Below are positions 1 through 8,474 of a DNA stretch of 64,000 nucleotides, in pieces. The position numbers and the translations under genes are program-made. Source of the DNA: CAVTWH01 sp963794685 (GTDB lineage Bacteria; Actinomycetota; Actinomycetes; Mycobacteriales; Micromonosporaceae); the NCBI GenBank assembly GCA_963794685.1, contig CAWCFK010000010.1, positions 806,001-870,000 on the forward strand, given 5' to 3'. Position 1 is the first letter of the stretch; each line of letters opens with the position of its first letter. The notes beneath the pieces were generated by a model. That model saw only the letters and a program-made list of their open reading frames with translations, had not been told where the DNA came from and made no database searches.

Positions 1-259
1 CGCAGACAAACGCAAGAATCGCCCCCGCACCCGCGTAAGCCGTCACCCCAGCGGCCGCCACCGCCAGAACCGACCCACCCACCACCACCAAATCCGACCG
101 CACAAAAACCCGTCTGGCCCCACCCCCAGCGGGAGACCCGGCACCACCGGGGGATCCGGCACTCCTGCCAGCACCCGCGACAGCCGAGCCCCCCACAGAC
201 GCCAGCACCAACAGAACCAGCACCGACAGAGCCGCCCCCGACAGACCCAGTCGGGGACG
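1..259 (-). CDS. Possible partial membrane or secreted protein cut by the window edge
   Basis: On the minus strand one frame is open from about 259 to the window edge. It reads as a hydrophobic stretch (VLVLLVLASVGGSAV), a Gly/Ala/Ser-rich linker and a second hydrophobic segment (GGSVLAVAAAGVTAYAGAGA). A TGA at 262-260 closes the frame upstream, and the only usual start inside is a GTG near 223. The codons are G-ending but contain more T than the neighbouring genes. In related actinomycetes secA often lies downstream of hpf, and this is not SecA. I do not recognise a family; it could also be non-coding. Confidence 0.25.
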
Positions 260-375
260 TCACGGAACCACGGGACACCAAAGCATCATCAGCCACACCG
301 GAAATCCTCGCACCACACCACAAGGTCCGCTGGGCGAGCACTCTCGCCCCCAACCCCCGCCCGGCCGCCGGAAAG

Positions 376-447
376 GCGGGGGCGGAGGGGGTGACCACGT
401 CGGGATCAAGCCTGACCGCCCAGAGTGGTCACCCCCTCCGCCCCCGC
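376..447 (-). terminator. Large perfect hairpin downstream of hpf
   Basis: The arms 376-398 and 425-447 are perfect 23-base reverse complements. The 26-base spacer can form an inner stem of its own (399-404 with 411-416, one G-U pair). The structure starts 38 bases after the hpf stop and has no U-tract, as is usual for actinobacterial intrinsic terminators. It may terminate hpf, or act in both directions. Confidence 0.7.
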
Positions 448-484
448 AACCACAGCAAGGAAACAGAAAAGAGCGAAAGAAAAG

Positions 485-1102
485 CTACACAGCAGAGAGC
501 GCGATCACGCCGTAGTCGTAGGCGCGCCGCCGGTACACCACCGACGCTCGACCGGAGTCCTTGTCCATGAACAGGAAGAAGTCGTGCCCCACCAGTTCCA
601 TCTGGGACAGCGCATCCTCCACCGTCATCGGCTCCGCCGGGTGTTCCTTGGCTCGGGCGATGTGCCAGGGCTGGTCCTCGTCCTCCGGTTCGACCACCGC
701 CGTACGGGCGGGCAGTGCCGTGGTGAGGGGGGCGGTGAACAGTTCGGCCGGGTCGAAGGGGGCTGCCGCCGAGAGTGCGACGGGAGTGTGCCGGCCACGG
801 TGTATCCGACGGCGGTCGGCCGAGCGGCGCAATCGGCCTTCGAGTTTCGTGACGGCCATGTCGAGTGCCGCGTAGAAGTCCTGCGCACAGGCCTCGGCGC
901 GGATCGCGGGTCCACGGCTGACGCAGGTGATCTCCACCTGTTGGCAGTTGTCCGACTGGCGCGGATTGCGCTCGTGGGACAGTTCGACGTCGATCCGGAT
1001 GATCTTCTGGTCGTAGCGTTCAAGCTTGTCCAACTTGTCCGCGACGTGCTGGCGGTAATGGTCGGGGACCTCAAGATTGCGGCCCTTCACCACGATTTCC
1101 AC
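485..1102 (-). CDS. hpf: Ribosome hibernation-promoting factor, long form
   Basis: The 205-residue protein has the two-part layout of long HPF. An N-terminal S30AE/RaiA domain (about residues 1-100, beginning MEIVVKGRNLEVPDHYR) binds the decoding region of the 30S subunit. A variable acidic/Pro-rich linker follows. The C-terminal dimerisation domain (about 150-205, with GHDFFLFMDKDSG and YDYGVIAL) lets the factor pair 70S ribosomes into inactive 100S particles. The start is GTG, preceded by a strong GGGGGAGG ribosome-binding site. It lies downstream of lpqB and the ComF-like gene, the same order as in mycobacteria. Family assignment is secure; the stress signal that induces it cannot be read here. 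Confidence 0.93.
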   Translation of the reverse strand: MEIVVKGRNLEVPDHYRQHVADKLDKLERYDQKIIRIDVELSHERNPRQSDNCQQVEITCVSRGPAIRAEACAQDFYAALDMAVTKLEGRLRRSADRRRIHRGRHTPVALSAAAPFDPAELFTAPLTTALPARTAVVEPEDEDQPWHIARAKEHPAEPMTVEDALSQMELVGHDFFLFMDKDSGRASVVYRRRAYDYGVIALSAV

Positions 1103-1452
1103 GCGTGACCTCCCCCACGATTGATCTGTGCAGTTGGTGGGTGATCCGTCGCTACCGCCGCATCAGCCTGGATTCCGCGCTCGCCGTTCTCGGCCTGGTG
1201 CGCGGGCGGAACCTCCTCTCCCGTGCGGCTCGGCGGGGCCGGGCGGCCGGTAGCTGATGTTTTCAAACGCTAGCCCCTGGACGCCCATCCGTCACCCGGA
1301 GTCGCCAAGGAATTGGCCGCGAATTCGCCCACAACGGTGGTCATCCCGCGCTCCGGGACGATGATGTTCACGCTCTGCAACGCAAAGATCACCCGTGTAC
1401 GGGTGTGGCGTCCGGAGATCACTCGGCATCCCGGATCAACCGGCGTCCGGGG
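1103..1452. other. Intergenic region upstream of hpf
   Basis: About 350 bases separate the hpf start from the end of the ComF-like gene. The hpf promoter must lie here, but I cannot single out convincing -35/-10 boxes. A small hairpin occurs near 1390-1405. No protein-coding frame is convincing. Confidence 0.5.
1390..1405 (-). terminator. Small hairpin after the comF-like gene
   Basis: CACCCG (1390-1395) pairs with CGGGTG (1400-1405) around a TGTA loop, about 47 bases after the stop of the ComF-like gene. The stem is short, so the terminator role is tentative. Confidence 0.3.
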
Positions 1453-2160
1453 TCAACCGGCGTCCGGGAGGTCACGGGAGAGTCGGGTGGCGGCGAGGAC
1501 AGCGGCGGCGTGCGGGGTGACTCCGCCGCCGGCCAGTACCCGGGCGGCGGCGGCCAGCGTGGCGCCGGTGGTGAGGATGTCGTCCACCAGGATCACCGCG
1601 ACGCCGGTGTCGGCGGCACGGGCGAGCGCGGACAGCACCCGGGGACGGGGCCGGAACGCGCCGGCCGCCACCGCTGCGCGGGCGGCGCGGTCCAGGTGGG
1701 TCGAGTCGGGGCGGGGCCGGGCGGCCAGCGCCGGGGCGGGCGCGGCGGACCAGCCGGCCCGGCGCAGCGCCGTGGTCGTCGCCTCGGTGAGCCGGCGCAG
1801 GTGGTCGCCGTAGCGGGCCCGGGCGGCGGCTGCCGTGTCGGGAATCGGGACCAGCAGCACCGGCCGGGACCGGGGCACACCGGTGGCGGCCACCACGTCG
1901 GCGAGCAGCGCGCCCAGCGGCGCGGCGAGCGGGTACCGGCCCCGGTCCTTGTACCCGACCAGCACCTCCCGCAGTACCCCGGCGTACCCGCCGAGGGCGT
2001 AGCAGGGCGGCAGCCCGGGCGGCGCAGGGGTGGGCCGGGTCGGCCCCGGGTACCCACCGGCCAACTCGGCCCGGCACCCGCCGCACAGGCTGCCCCGACC
2101 GGACTGCCCGCACCCGGCGCAGCCGCCCGCGAAGAGCAGGTCGGACAGCGCGGCGAGCAC
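1453..2160 (-). CDS. ComF-family phosphoribosyltransferase-like protein
   Basis: The 235-residue protein carries a four-cysteine zinc knuckle (Cys14, 17, 26, 29: CAGC...LCGGC) and, near residues 189-201, the type I phosphoribosyltransferase PRPP loop VILVDDILTTGAT. This is the ComFC/GntX architecture, linked to DNA uptake in naturally competent bacteria; its role in non-competent actinomycetes is unclear. I chose the GTG at 2160, five bases after the lpqB stop, because the frame upstream runs antisense-like through lpqB and shows no domain. The gene is the third cistron after mtrB-lpqB, as in mycobacteria. The enzymatic substrate is unknown. Confidence 0.82.
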   Translation of the reverse strand: MLAALSDLLFAGGCAGCGQSGRGSLCGGCRAELAGGYPGPTRPTPAPPGLPPCYALGGYAGVLREVLVGYKDRGRYPLAAPLGALLADVVAATGVPRSRPVLLVPIPDTAAAARARYGDHLRRLTEATTTALRRAGWSAAPAPALAARPRPDSTHLDRAARAAVAAGAFRPRPRVLSALARAADTGVAVILVDDILTTGATLAAAARVLAGGGVTPHAAAVLAATRLSRDLPDAG

Positions 2161-2165
2161 CGGGC

Positions 2166-4067
2166 TCAGTCCACGTAGAACGGGTTGATCGGCGCACTCG
2201 GGCTGGTCGGCGCCGAGGCGGTGCCCGTCGGGTTGGGGCTGGCCGTGGCGGCCGGCGTGTACTTCAGCGGGCTCGCGCTCAGCCCCACCACCCGCGAGGA
2301 GCCGGAGGTGAGCGTCTGCACCATCACCGGCCCCGGCTCGGTCAGTGCCGACCCTGTCGTCGGCGGGTTGCCGACGAGCTGGGTGACGCGGCTGTTGAAC
2401 AGGAGACTGTAGAGCTCGCCCTTGACCGCGCCGTCCACACTCACCTCGGTCAGACCGTACTTGGCCTCGCCCCGCGGCTTCCCGGCCAGCGCGAGTCGGT
2501 TCACCCGGCTCCAAGCGACGGCTGTGAGCTCGGTGAACCCGCCACTGTCGATCCGGCGCGGGCTACCCAGGGTGGGGTTGTCCGCCGGCGAGGAGAGCAC
2601 CGAGAGGTAGACCTGGCCACCGGAGATGAGGGCGATCCGGCGACCGTCGGGGCCGACCGCGAAGGCGGAGACCTGGTTCGGGTTGGCGTCGATGTCCACC
2701 GTGATCGGGGAGACCTGACCAGCCAGGTTCACCGAGTACAGCGCGTTGCTCGCGACGATCAGCAGTCGAGCCTGGGTGCCGGGCAGCCATACCGGGCGGC
2801 ACATCGGCCCATTCGGGAGACCGGTGACGTCGACATAGCTCGGCTCGCCGCCGTCGCTACCACGCCGACCCACCGACAGCCGGTAGCGGCCCTGGTTGTC
2901 GGCCCGGACCACGGCGCCGAATTGCAGATCCCGACTGAGGCTGGCGGAGTGCAGGGTGGGGTCGTTGATCGGGGCGAACACGGGCGGGACCGGATGCGGA
3001 AAGGCGGTCTCCCGGACCCGCCCGTCCACAATGAAGTACCCCTCCGATCCGCGGGTGCGCGAAGCGTCGTCGGCCAGGTTGCGCGACCTCAGCGGGGTGG
3101 TGTCCACCGGCTTCGGCTGCCCCGCAATCTTAAGCTGGATCGGCTCGGTGAACTGCGGCTGCAGGGACAACTGGACCTGCGCGGCGATCTTGACCGGCTC
3201 CGCGCCCTGCAGGGCGGTGAAGTCGACCACCCAGGCGCCGTCGGCCTTCACCACATTGCGCGGCTGCAACGCCGCTCCGCTGGGCAGCGGGGTCAAGCCG
3301 GATCCCAGCAGGTCGGCCGGGCCGGCGAGCAGACCGTTGACGATCTCGGTGGGCTGGGCCTCCTGCTGCAGACCGACCAGTGGCACATAGCGCAGGTCCG
3401 GGACGAGGAAGTTGTTCGGTTCCTTGCCGTTGTCCCAGAAGTAGATCAGGTGCGCCTGGTAGTAGTTTTCCAACCCGTCACTGGACAGCACCAGGCTGCT
3501 GGCCAGCGGCGTGGGCAGGGTGTCGATGTGCCAGCTCGGGCCGCTGCCCGGGTTGACGTCGTTGGGCACCAGCGTGAGCTGCACAGACTGCGCGCCGCTC
3601 GGGCCGGGTGCGACCGAGCCACTCGCGGTGAGCTGGCCGACCGGAACGTAGTCCAGGGTGATGGTGGAGGCGCTGCCGGCCTGGGCCGGGGTACCGATGT
3701 TGATCACCCGGATCACCGTGATCGACGGGCCGGGTTGCCAGGCGGCGGCCGCTGCCGGGGTGAGGAACCGGCGAACGTTGTCCAGCACCGCCGGCAACGA
3801 ATCCGTGTCCTGCTTGCCGGCCGAGGCGGTCAGAAATGCCTCCACGAACTGCTTCGGGGCGACGATGCCCAACGGGCTGGGCGGATCCTTGGCGACCTGG
3901 TTACCGCTCGGGCCACTGCTCGGGCCGCGCCCGACGACGTGCGGCTTGGTGCCGGACGGCACCCCGCAGGCGGTGACCGCGGTCAGCCCGACGCCGCCGA
4001 GCAGCAGGCCGCGCAGCACGTTGCGGCGGCCCAGCCGTAGCGGGTCACGGTCGGTCGGCTCAGCCAT
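2166..4067 (-). CDS. lpqB: Lipoprotein LpqB, accessory to the MtrAB two-component system
   Basis: The protein has 633 residues with a twin-arginine-like N-terminus (GRRNVLRG) and a lipobox ending at Cys34 (AVTAC), so it should be an exported lipoprotein. A GerMN-like domain (about 190-300) and a C-terminal LpqB beta-propeller (about 330-610) follow. LpqB modulates the sensor kinase MtrB and links it to envelope and cell-division control. I prefer the ATG at 4067, which overlaps the mtrB stop by 8 bases and has GGGGTGG just upstream; an in-frame GTG at 4076 has no good ribosome-binding site. It is co-transcribed with mtrA and mtrB. Assignment is strong from both domains and neighbours. Confidence 0.93.
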   Translation of the reverse strand: MAEPTDRDPLRLGRRNVLRGLLLGGVGLTAVTACGVPSGTKPHVVGRGPSSGPSGNQVAKDPPSPLGIVAPKQFVEAFLTASAGKQDTDSLPAVLDNVRRFLTPAAAAAWQPGPSITVIRVINIGTPAQAGSASTITLDYVPVGQLTASGSVAPGPSGAQSVQLTLVPNDVNPGSGPSWHIDTLPTPLASSLVLSSDGLENYYQAHLIYFWDNGKEPNNFLVPDLRYVPLVGLQQEAQPTEIVNGLLAGPADLLGSGLTPLPSGAALQPRNVVKADGAWVVDFTALQGAEPVKIAAQVQLSLQPQFTEPIQLKIAGQPKPVDTTPLRSRNLADDASRTRGSEGYFIVDGRVRETAFPHPVPPVFAPINDPTLHSASLSRDLQFGAVVRADNQGRYRLSVGRRGSDGGEPSYVDVTGLPNGPMCRPVWLPGTQARLLIVASNALYSVNLAGQVSPITVDIDANPNQVSAFAVGPDGRRIALISGGQVYLSVLSSPADNPTLGSPRRIDSGGFTELTAVAWSRVNRLALAGKPRGEAKYGLTEVSVDGAVKGELYSLLFNSRVTQLVGNPPTTGSALTEPGPVMVQTLTSGSSRVVGLSASPLKYTPAATASPNPTGTASAPTSPSAPINPFYVD

Positions 4068-5799
4068 GACTGCCACCCCAGTCGCGTACCCGGGCGACCA
4101 CCGACATGATCGGGGTCGGCAGCGACGTGATCGGTGAGGCCGGGGTGGGCAGCGCCGGCCGGCCGCCGATCACCACCGCGTCCTCGGGTACCAGTCGCAG
4201 CGGCGCGGAGGTCAGCCGGTCACCGGCCCGTACCGGCAGGGTCAGCCGGAACTGCGAGCCCTCCCCCGGCGCGCCCCACGCCTCCAGCCAGCCACCGTGC
4301 AGCCGGGCGTCCTCCAGGCTGATCGACAGCCCGAGCCCGGTGCCGCCGGTCTGCCGGGCGCGGGACGGGTCGGCCCGCCAGAACCGGTTGAACACCAGCT
4401 TCTCCTCGCCCGGCTTGAGGCCGATGCCGTGGTCCCGGACAGTGATCGCGACGGCTGATTCGCTGACCCCGAGGCGTACCCGCACCGGGCGGCACTCGCC
4501 GTGTTCGACCGCGTTGCCGACCAGGTTGCGCAGGATGCGTTCGACCCGGCGCGGATCGATCTCGGCGATCACCGGCGGGTCCGGGGTGTCCATCGTCAGC
4601 TCCACACCGCAGCGGCCGGCCAGCGCCGAGAGCCGGTCGGTGACCCGTTCGACGATGGGGACCAGGTCGGTGGGCTCGGCATCCAGCACGGCGAAGCCGG
4701 CGTCGAACCGGCTGATCTCCAGCAGGTCGGTGAGCAGCCCCTCGAACCGGTCCAACTCGGCGTGCAGCAGCTCGGCGCTGCGCCCGACTGCCGGGTCGAA
4801 CTCGTCCCGGGAGGCGTAGATCAGGTCGGCGGCCATCCGGACTGTGGTCAGCGGGGTACGCAGTTCGTGCGAGACGTCCGAGGTGAACCGGCGTTGCAGC
4901 CGGGACATCTCCTCCAGTTGGCCGATCTGGCGTTGCAGGTTCTCGGCCATCTGGTTGAAGGAGGCGCCGAGCAGCGCCAGGTCGTCCTCGCCGCGCACCG
5001 CCATCCGCTGGTCGAGCAGGCCCGCGGAGAGCCGTTGCGCGGTCCGGGCCGCCACCCGCACCGGCCGGACCACCAGCCGGGTGGTCAGCGCGGCGAGCAG
5101 GCCCAGCGCGATGACCAGCAGCGTGCCGAGCACCAGCACGGTGGTGCGGACCAGATCGGCGGCGTTCTCCTCGGCGTCCATCGGGTACGCGTAGTAGAGC
5201 GCAAGGTCAGGCCCGGCGGTATGCACGGGGGTACCGAAGACGAGGTACTTGTGGACTCCGTGACAGCTGTCATCGGTCACGAACGAGTACGCCTTGTTGT
5301 TGCCCGGGCCGATCTCGTCCCGCAGATCCCGGGGTACCAGATTGGCGAGGTTCGCACAGTCCACCGACGCCTGGGGCTTGACTCCGCTCCCCACGTCGGT
5401 CGGCAGGATCGCCACGATCACGTCGTTGCCCTGAGCGGCGGTGTGCGCCAGCGACTGCAGGGTGGCCGCCACCGTGTTGTCCAGCCGGGACTTGCTCGGG
5501 TCGGCCTGGATCTGCTGGCTGACGATCTCGGAGCCGCTGTCGGCCTCCCGGGTGGCGACCTTGACCTTCTCGTTGATCAGCCCGGCGGTGATCCAGGTGG
5601 CGATCAGCGCGCCGAACGCGCCGACCAGTACCCCGGAAATGATCAGGGTGATGACCACCATGCGCAGCTGCAACGAGCGACGCCAGGCGCGACGGGCCGA
5701 GCCGCTGACGGTGATCACCCGGCGGGTGACGGCATGCCGGAGTGCGATCACCGCTCGCGGTCGGGGAATGCGGGGGAGGGAGCGGGAGGAGGGGATCAT
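4060..5799 (-). CDS. mtrB: Sensor histidine kinase MtrB
   Basis: The 579-residue membrane kinase has a basic N-terminus, TM1 (about 48-70), an extracytoplasmic sensor region, TM2 (about 218-240), HAMP, a dimerisation/phosphoacceptor domain with SDVSHELRTP, and a HATPase_c domain with the N box (NLVGNAVEHG), DHGIGL and GGTGLGLSI. It phosphorylates MtrA in response to envelope or osmotic signals. It starts five bases after the mtrA stop codon begins its intergenic gap (mtrA TAG at 5806-5804), with a weak AGGAA site. It overlaps lpqB at its 3' end, so mtrA-mtrB-lpqB is one operon. The Pro/Thr-rich tail after the kinase core (about 545-579) is family-typical. Confidence 0.96.
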   Translation of the reverse strand: MIPSSRSLPRIPRPRAVIALRHAVTRRVITVSGSARRAWRRSLQLRMVVITLIISGVLVGAFGALIATWITAGLINEKVKVATREADSGSEIVSQQIQADPSKSRLDNTVAATLQSLAHTAAQGNDVIVAILPTDVGSGVKPQASVDCANLANLVPRDLRDEIGPGNNKAYSFVTDDSCHGVHKYLVFGTPVHTAGPDLALYYAYPMDAEENAADLVRTTVLVLGTLLVIALGLLAALTTRLVVRPVRVAARTAQRLSAGLLDQRMAVRGEDDLALLGASFNQMAENLQRQIGQLEEMSRLQRRFTSDVSHELRTPLTTVRMAADLIYASRDEFDPAVGRSAELLHAELDRFEGLLTDLLEISRFDAGFAVLDAEPTDLVPIVERVTDRLSALAGRCGVELTMDTPDPPVIAEIDPRRVERILRNLVGNAVEHGECRPVRVRLGVSESAVAITVRDHGIGLKPGEEKLVFNRFWRADPSRARQTGGTGLGLSISLEDARLHGGWLEAWGAPGEGSQFRLTLPVRAGDRLTSAPLRLVPEDAVVIGGRPALPTPASPITSLPTPIMSVVARVRDWGGSHG

Positions 5800-5803
5800 G
5801 TTC

Positions 5804-6502
5804 CTATCCGGTACCGGCCTTGTAGCCCACCCCGCGTACGGTCAGGATGATCTCGGGCCGCTCAGGGTCCTTTTCGATCTTGGCGCGAAGCCGCTGGACG
5901 TGCACGTTGACCAGCCGGGTGTCGGCCGCGTGCCGGTACCCCCAGACCTGCTCCAGCAGCACCTCGCGGGTGAACACCTGGCGCGGTTTGCGGGCCAGCG
6001 CCACCAGCAGGTCGAACTCCAGCGGCGTGAGCTTGACCTCCTCGCCGTCCCGGCTGACCGTGTGCGCCGGCACGTCGATGCCGATCTGGTTGCCGGGCGG
6101 GCCGATGGTCAGCATCTCCGGGGCGGTGTCCGCACCGCTGCGCAGCCGGGCCCGCATCCGGGCCACCAGCTCCTTGGGCTTGAACGGCTTGACCACGTAG
6201 TCGTCGGCGCCCGACTCCAGGCCGAGCACCACGTCGACGGTGTCGCTCTTGGCGGTGAGCATCACGATCGGGGTACCCGACTCGGCCCGGATCAGCCGGC
6301 ACACGTCGATCCCGCTCATCCCGGGCAGCATCAGGTCCAATAGCACGATGTCCGGCCGGGCATCGCGGAACGCCGCCAACGCGCGTTCACCGTCCGCCAC
6401 GAACGACGGCAGGAATCCTTCACTACGCAGCACGATGCCGAGCATCTCGGCAAGGGCGGGGTCGTCGTCGACCACCAGTACCCGGGCTCTCATGCGATCC
6501 AA
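5804..6502 (-). CDS. mtrA: Response regulator MtrA
   Basis: This is an OmpR/PhoB-type regulator of 232 residues: a receiver domain (about 1-120) with acidic pocket DDD at 12-14, phosphoacceptor Asp56 (LLDLMLPG) and the conserved Lys in VVKPFKP, then a winged-helix domain ending in RAKIEKDPERP...TVRGVGYKAG. I chose a TTG start at 6502. It gives MDRMRARVLVVDDD, which lines up with the known MtrA N-terminus (MDTMRQRILVVDDD), and has AGGAG eight bases upstream. The internal ATG at 6493 is too close to have its own site. MtrA controls cell-wall and division genes. It heads the mtrA-mtrB-lpqB operon and is divergent from the 6759 gene. Confidence 0.96.
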   Translation of the reverse strand: MDRMRARVLVVDDDPALAEMLGIVLRSEGFLPSFVADGERALAAFRDARPDIVLLDLMLPGMSGIDVCRLIRAESGTPIVMLTAKSDTVDVVLGLESGADDYVVKPFKPKELVARMRARLRSGADTAPEMLTIGPPGNQIGIDVPAHTVSRDGEEVKLTPLEFDLLVALARKPRQVFTREVLLEQVWGYRHAADTRLVNVHVQRLRAKIEKDPERPEIILTVRGVGYKAGTG

Positions 6503-6758
6503 TATTCCATCTCCTGCGGCGGGACCGGGAATGCCGACGACCGGATTACCGCACTTCCGGCCGAAAGATGTAGCTGTTCGGTCCGGTCGTCGGCGGTACC
6601 CACGGCTGCGGTGAACGTGCCAGGATGGGCACCGCCACCCGACGGCTGCGCCGCAGACTACTCCGTCCACGACGCTGCCGGTGACCATGCTCACGTCGTG
6701 ACGTGGACCACCCGGGTGGGGTACCAATTTCGGTTCAGTCCCCGGGGGCGCACGCGGC

Positions 6759-7811
6759 GTGAGCAGCAACAACGAGGCTACCTTGCCGTTGCGCCCATTG
6801 ACGGTGGGCGAGGTGCTCGACGCCGCCATGGCGCTGCTGCGCGGCAACGTCGCCCGGCTGCTCGCGCTCGCGGCGATCGCCGCCGTCGCCGAGCAGGCCG
6901 CCCTGCTGCCGCTGCGGCGCTGGGCCGGGCTGACCCCCCCGAACTACACCGCCGACTGGTGGCAGTCGCTGGGCGGCTGGTGGCTGGTGCTCTCCGTCGG
7001 CCTCGGCACCGAGGCGGTGATCGTCACCCTGCTCGGCGCGGCAGCTGCCAGGCGCGCGCTGCCGGCGCTGCTCGGCCCCGACGCCGACGGCCTGCCCCGA
7101 CCGACGGCCGGCCGGATCGCCGCTGTCTGCCTCACCGCCCTGCTGGTCGGGCTGACGGCGGCCGCCGGCTGGCTGCTCGGCGTGGTCGGCTGGATCTGCT
7201 GCTTCCTGATCACCGGCCTGCTCGGCCCGGCGCTGCTGGCCGACCTGCGCCAGCAGGCTGCCCGCTGGCCCGGTCCCGGCCGGCCGACCGGGCAGCCGGG
7301 GCAACCGTGGCCGGCCGGCCCGACCGGCGGGCTGCCGGGCCGGCCCGGCCCGCTGACCCTCGCCGGCCCCGGCGCCGCGGTGGGGCATGCGCTGCGGCTG
7401 GTGTTCCGCACCGGGCTACGGGCGGGCGGCATCCGCCTGGTCAACTACCTGGCCTGGCTGCTGGTCCGGCTGGCGCTGGGCTGGGGCGTGATCCTGGCCC
7501 TGGGCCGGGTGGTGCGGGTGGACTCCGAATTCTGGTCGGCGGCACTGGCGATGGCGGCGTTCGCGCTGGCCAACACCGTGGCGTACGCGGTGGCCGGGTG
7601 CCTGGACGCGGTCCTGTTGCTGGAGTGCCGGGTCCGCTCCGAGGGGCTGGACGTGCGGGTACGGGCAGCCCGCCGACGCCGGGCCCCGGTGCTGGAGGCG
7701 CTGACCATCCCGGCGAAGGTACGCACCTCCGGCTGGGCCGGTGGGCCGATCGGGCTGCCGCCGCCGGTACCGGTGGTCACCGCGCCCGTCGGGCCGGGGG
7801 TGCCCCGGTGA
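6759..7811 (+). CDS. Polytopic membrane protein of the MoxR/DUF4129 module
   Basis: The 350-residue protein has several hydrophobic helices (about 31-50, 70-95, 115-150, 225-250, 262-285) and Pro/Gly-rich loops, resembling the membrane-embedded glycerophosphodiester-phosphodiesterase N-domain-like proteins found beside DUF4129 genes. No catalytic motif is visible. The start is GTG after a GGGGGCG stretch. Its end overlaps the GTG of the DUF4129 gene by 4 bases (GTGA), so it should be the first cistron of a five-to-six-gene operon divergent from mtrA. It probably acts as a membrane partner or scaffold; the actual function is unknown. Confidence 0.75.
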   Translation: MSSNNEATLPLRPLTVGEVLDAAMALLRGNVARLLALAAIAAVAEQAALLPLRRWAGLTPPNYTADWWQSLGGWWLVLSVGLGTEAVIVTLLGAAAARRALPALLGPDADGLPRPTAGRIAAVCLTALLVGLTAAAGWLLGVVGWICCFLITGLLGPALLADLRQQAARWPGPGRPTGQPGQPWPAGPTGGLPGRPGPLTLAGPGAAVGHALRLVFRTGLRAGGIRLVNYLAWLLVRLALGWGVILALGRVVRVDSEFWSAALAMAAFALANTVAYAVAGCLDAVLLLECRVRSEGLDVRVRAARRRRAPVLEALTIPAKVRTSGWAGGPIGLPPPVPVVTAPVGPGVPR

Positions 7812-8474
7812 TCCGCCGCTGGAACGAACTCGCCGCCGACCTCGGCGACGTCATCCCGCTCCCGCTGGCCGGCCTGGCGCTGCTGTTGCTCGCGCTGCTG
7901 GCCGGGGTGCTCTGGTACAGCTACCCGCGCTGGCTGCCGCACCGCTGGTTCGGCCGGTTCGTCCGGGCCGTGGGCCGGGGACTGCGCCGGTTCGCCGCCG
8001 GGCTGCGCCGGCTGCCCCGCCGGGTGGGCCGGCTGCGCTGGCGTGGGCTGCGCCGGCCGAGCTGGCGCTGGCGACGCCGGTCCCGGGTGGACGGGCAGCC
8101 GGTGGCCGAGCCGACCGCCGATGACGCGCTGCCGGACCGGCCGGTCGGGCACTTCGTCACGCTCGCCGACTGGTACGCCAGCCAGGGCCGGTGGGCCGAG
8201 GCGGTGCGGGAGCGGCTGCGCGGCATCGTCCGGGCGCTGGTGGACGCCGGGGTGATCGAGGTGCCGCCGGGTTGGACGGTGGTCGAACTGGCCGGCGCGG
8301 CCGGCGCGGTGCTGGCCGCCGTGCACCCCGCGGTGAGCGGCGCCAGCCAGGTCTTCTCCGACATCTGGTACGGGCAGCGCCCGGCCGTGGCGCAGGACGA
8401 CGCCGCGCTGCGCCGGTACGCCGACGAGGTCACCGCCGTGCTCACCGGAGCCTGGGTCAGGTGGCCCGCGATGA
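7808..8474 (+). CDS. DUF4129 domain membrane protein (probable late frameshift)
   Basis: A GTG start overlaps the preceding stop. One transmembrane helix (about 17-38) and a very Arg-rich cytosolic linker are followed by a DUF4129-type domain with WYASQGRWAEAVRERLRG and VPPGWTVVELA. In the sequence as given this frame runs on to 9028, but everything after about 8455 is Pro/Arg/Cys-rich and lies antiphase over the next gene. A single extra base near 8450-8460 would put the protein on the TGA at 8472-8474, overlapping the DUF4350 start. The length (667, or 222 codons plus 1) fits one inserted base. DUF4129 proteins are partners of MoxR/DUF58 systems and some carry transglutaminase domains, which this one lacks. 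Confidence 0.7.

Noticed and set aside
1..259. 5' part of secA downstream of hpf
   Set aside because: The translated text is hydrophobic and Gly/Ala-rich and shows no SecA motif; orientation and distance also give no support.
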